Below, piece after piece: positions 62,260 to 64,000 of a stretch of DNA of 64,000 nucleotides. The DNA comes from JAJYSO01 sp964586655. GTDB taxonomy: Bacteria; Bacteroidota; Bacteroidia; Flavobacteriales; Flavobacteriaceae. Each line of letters begins with the position of its first letter. Positions within the stretch are counted from its first letter, which is position 1. Below the pieces are notes generated by a model that was given only the letters and a program-made list of their open reading frames with translations, was not told where the DNA came from and did not search any database. The stretch covers positions 1 through 64,000 of the forward strand of contig CAZPGY010000009.1 in NCBI GenBank assembly GCA_964586655.1, in the 5' to 3' direction. A program made the translations under genes and the position numbers.

Positions 62260-62425
62260 GTGAATTTAGTGTTACAGGTCAAAGCAAAAACTCTGTCTTT
62301 CCGGAAGACACAGGCACAGGTATAGCCATGACGGGTATTTAGCCGATATTGAACGAAGTCGAAATGCAGAGGTTTGGAATTTTTACCTGAATATTAGCTT
62401 ATTTTGTAGGTGGATTTGGCATAAG
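62260..62425 (-). repeat. MITE-like intergenic element, copy F
   Basis: Minus strand: TTATGCCAAATCCACCTACAA, GCTAATATTCAGG, CCAAACCTCTGCATTTCG, GGCTATACCTGTGCC, and TTTTTGCTTTGACCTGTAAC. The blocks follow the order of copies B and D. Confidence 0.55.
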
Positions 62426-62497
62426 ATAATTTGCAAAGTTCTGCGCATTAAGGTATACTTGTAGTCCTATTTTTTATTTTTTTGACAGCGGATTATT

Positions 62498-64000
62498 TTG
62501 AAAAGAAGAGCTAAAATATTTACGTGGATTGGAGGGATTGTATTCCTGATAATTATACTGAGTTCCTTCACCGGTTTGATTGTAGAATACCTGTGGTTGG
62601 ATGAAGTGGGATATTCCGGCATATTTTGGAAGATTAAAAAAACACAATTCCTGCTGTTTTTTATTGCTTTGGCCATTGCATTATTATACACCGGGGTCAA
62701 TGTGCATTTGATCACCAAAAAATTGAAAACCCTATATCTCAACTTAGGACAAGGTCCCGGAGGATCTCCCAGCGTAGTGAGTTTAAAACCTAAGGTTTTC
62801 AAGGTAATCTTATATGTTTTGGCTGGAATTATCAGCCTTGTTTTTGCCTTTAGTTGGGCGGCAGAATGGAATGAATTTTTCCGATTTTTCCACAGCCAGT
62901 CTTTTGATACCGTGGATCCTGTTTTTGGCAAAGATGTTTCTTTTTATGTCTTTAGTCTTCCCTTATTGGAATCCATACAAAACAGCCTGATTTTCTTGGT
63001 TTTTGTGGTCACGGTATTTTCTATTGCTTACCATTTGGCCTCGGGTCATATTTCTTTAACAAAGCATCATTTACAAACCGGTACGACCGCCCTCAAACAA
63101 ATATTTACCAATATTGGAATATGGTTTCTATTGCTGGCATGGGGCTATTATTTGGATCGTTTTCAGATTTTATATAAAGACAACGATATTATTTACGGAG
63201 CCGGATATACCGATATTCATGTGCTGCTGCCCGTATTTTGGATTATGGGAGCCGCCTCCATTTTGATGGCAGTTTTTGCATTTATACAAACCAAACGCCC
63301 CCAATTCAAAAACTTTATCAAAGCCGCATTGGCTCTTTTTTTTATAGGAATTATCGGCCAGGGCATTTTACCGGGACTTATTCAAAATTATAAGGTAGAC
63401 CCCAGTCAATTTAGTTTGGAAGAGCCTTATATTAAGAACAACATCAAATACACGCGTTTAGCCTATAACTTAGACGAGGTGGAGGTCAGGAGTTACAACA
63501 CTTCCGACACCGTTAAGTACAATCAGATAGAAGCGCATAAAGAAGCGATCAAAAACGTTCGTATTTGGGACCAAAACTTGACGGTAGACACCTATAAGCA
63601 GTTGCAAGAAATTCGACTCTATTACGAATTTTACAATATCGATCTTGACCGTTATCACACCAATGAAGGATATCGACAAGTGCTCATCTCGGCTCGCGAA
63701 CTCACTTCCGACCTTCCGGCTAATGCCGAAACCTGGGTCAATCGTCGGCTGCAATACACCCATGGTTATGGGGTAGTAATGAGTCCGTCCACCCAAAAAA
63801 CAACAGAGGGAAGCCCCATTTTTTACATTCAGGACATCCCTCCGCAATCCACCATGGGGTTATCGGTTAGTCAACCCGCTATTTATTATGGGGAGTCGGG
63901 GAGTGGATACAAATTGGTCAACACCAAAATCAGTGAATTGGATTATCCAAAAGGCGATAAAAATGTATATACCCATTACAAAGGCAAAGGCGGCGTACCC
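62498..64000 (+). CDS. UPF0182 family membrane protein (partial, runs off the window)
   Basis: At least 501 codons, open to the window end. It starts at TTG 62498 (MKRRAKIFTWIGG); an in-frame stop at 62483 limits the start. Seven or so N-terminal helices (FLIIILSSFTGLIVEYLWL, FLLFFIALAIALLYTGV, VILYVLAGIISLVFAFSW and others) are followed by a large outside domain with DPVFGKDVSFYVFSLPLLE, YTRLAYNLDEVEVR, IRLYYEFYNIDLDRY, RELTSDLPANAETWVNRRLQYTHGYGVVMSP and YYGE. These are conserved UPF0182 segments. Function is unknown; usual length is 850-1000, so about half is present. Confidence 0.93.
   Translation, partial: MKRRAKIFTWIGGIVFLIIILSSFTGLIVEYLWLDEVGYSGIFWKIKKTQFLLFFIALAIALLYTGVNVHLITKKLKTLYLNLGQGPGGSPSVVSLKPKVFKVILYVLAGIISLVFAFSWAAEWNEFFRFFHSQSFDTVDPVFGKDVSFYVFSLPLLESIQNSLIFLVFVVTVFSIAYHLASGHISLTKHHLQTGTTALKQIFTNIGIWFLLLAWGYYLDRFQILYKDNDIIYGAGYTDIHVLLPVFWIMGAASILMAVFAFIQTKRPQFKNFIKAALALFFIGIIGQGILPGLIQNYKVDPSQFSLEEPYIKNNIKYTRLAYNLDEVEVRSYNTSDTVKYNQIEAHKEAIKNVRIWDQNLTVDTYKQLQEIRLYYEFYNIDLDRYHTNEGYRQVLISARELTSDLPANAETWVNRRLQYTHGYGVVMSPSTQKTTEGSPIFYIQDIPPQSTMGLSVSQPAIYYGESGSGYKLVNTKISELDYPKGDKNVYTHYKGKGGVP

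Noticed and set aside
62467..62931. 154-codon minus-strand frame at the right end
   Set aside because: The plus strand encodes the N-terminus of a UPF0182 protein through this whole region.

Overview
The window looks like chromosomal DNA of a low-GC Bacteroidota, most likely a flavobacterium-type organism. Four exported proteins carry C-terminal type IX secretion (Por) sorting domains. Promoters fit the Bacteroidota pattern TTG-N19..21-TAnnTTTG. Shine-Dalgarno sequences are mostly weak, and several families are typical of the phylum (DUF4834, YfhO, a FucP-type sugar importer, the duplicated-domain DsbD, a PaaZ/DUF1569 fusion). I saw no rRNA, no convincing tRNA and no CRISPR array.

Layout. 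0.4-13.5 kb: a large T9SS-exported fibronectin-III adhesin-like protein, an outer-membrane barrel protein, a lipA-gap pair, a secreted T9SS metzincin protease, a VapBC-like toxin-antitoxin pair, a broken cas1 remnant, a secreted protein made of six near-identical 20-residue repeats, and an outer-membrane barrel protein. 13.7-16.5 kb: a DUF4834 protein and a YfhO membrane protein. 16.5-33.2 kb: a surface-glycan locus, almost all on the minus strand, with a CDP-glycerol/ribitol-type phosphotransferase, a bifunctional CDP-ribitol-type synthase, three glycosyltransferases, two intact sulfotransferases plus one decayed one, an ATP-grasp ligase, a large unusual PLP-fold enzyme, a DegT sugar aminotransferase and a Wzx-type flippase. 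Together they suggest a sulfated, polyol-phosphate-containing polysaccharide.

33.4-43 kb: housekeeping genes (mpl, radC, tilS overlapping a dsbD-like gene, an acyl-CoA carboxylase beta subunit, a K+ channel, a lipoprotein azurin). 43.2-48.8 kb: an apparent amino-sugar (GalNAc/GlcNAc) capture and activation operon: FucP-type importer, GH109-like enzyme, sugar nucleotidyltransferase, NahK-like kinase, glycosyltransferase. 48.9-52.8 kb: fabI, a phosphodiesterase and a second T9SS FN3/GEVED protein. 53.5-58.2 kb: phenylacetate degradation genes (paaZ fusion, an enoyl-CoA hydratase, paaY), separated by repeated structured elements. 58.2-58.9 kb: an insertion-sequence graveyard (IS200/IS605 and IS3 remnants) and an attC-like site next to a DinB/DUF1572 gene. 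60-64 kb: an M3 lipoprotein peptidase and the first 1.5 kb of a UPF0182 membrane protein that runs off the window.

The most striking unexplained signals are: (i) a family of six MITE-like intergenic elements (41-62 kb plus one at 35.6 kb) with TACC/GGTA termini, several abutting stop codons; (ii) three copies of a two-hairpin element with a possible pseudoknot flanking the paa hydratase gene; (iii) the sulfotransferase decay trail in the glycan locus, which also moves the start of the neighbouring PLP gene; (iv) the cas1 fossil; and (v) the attC-like site.
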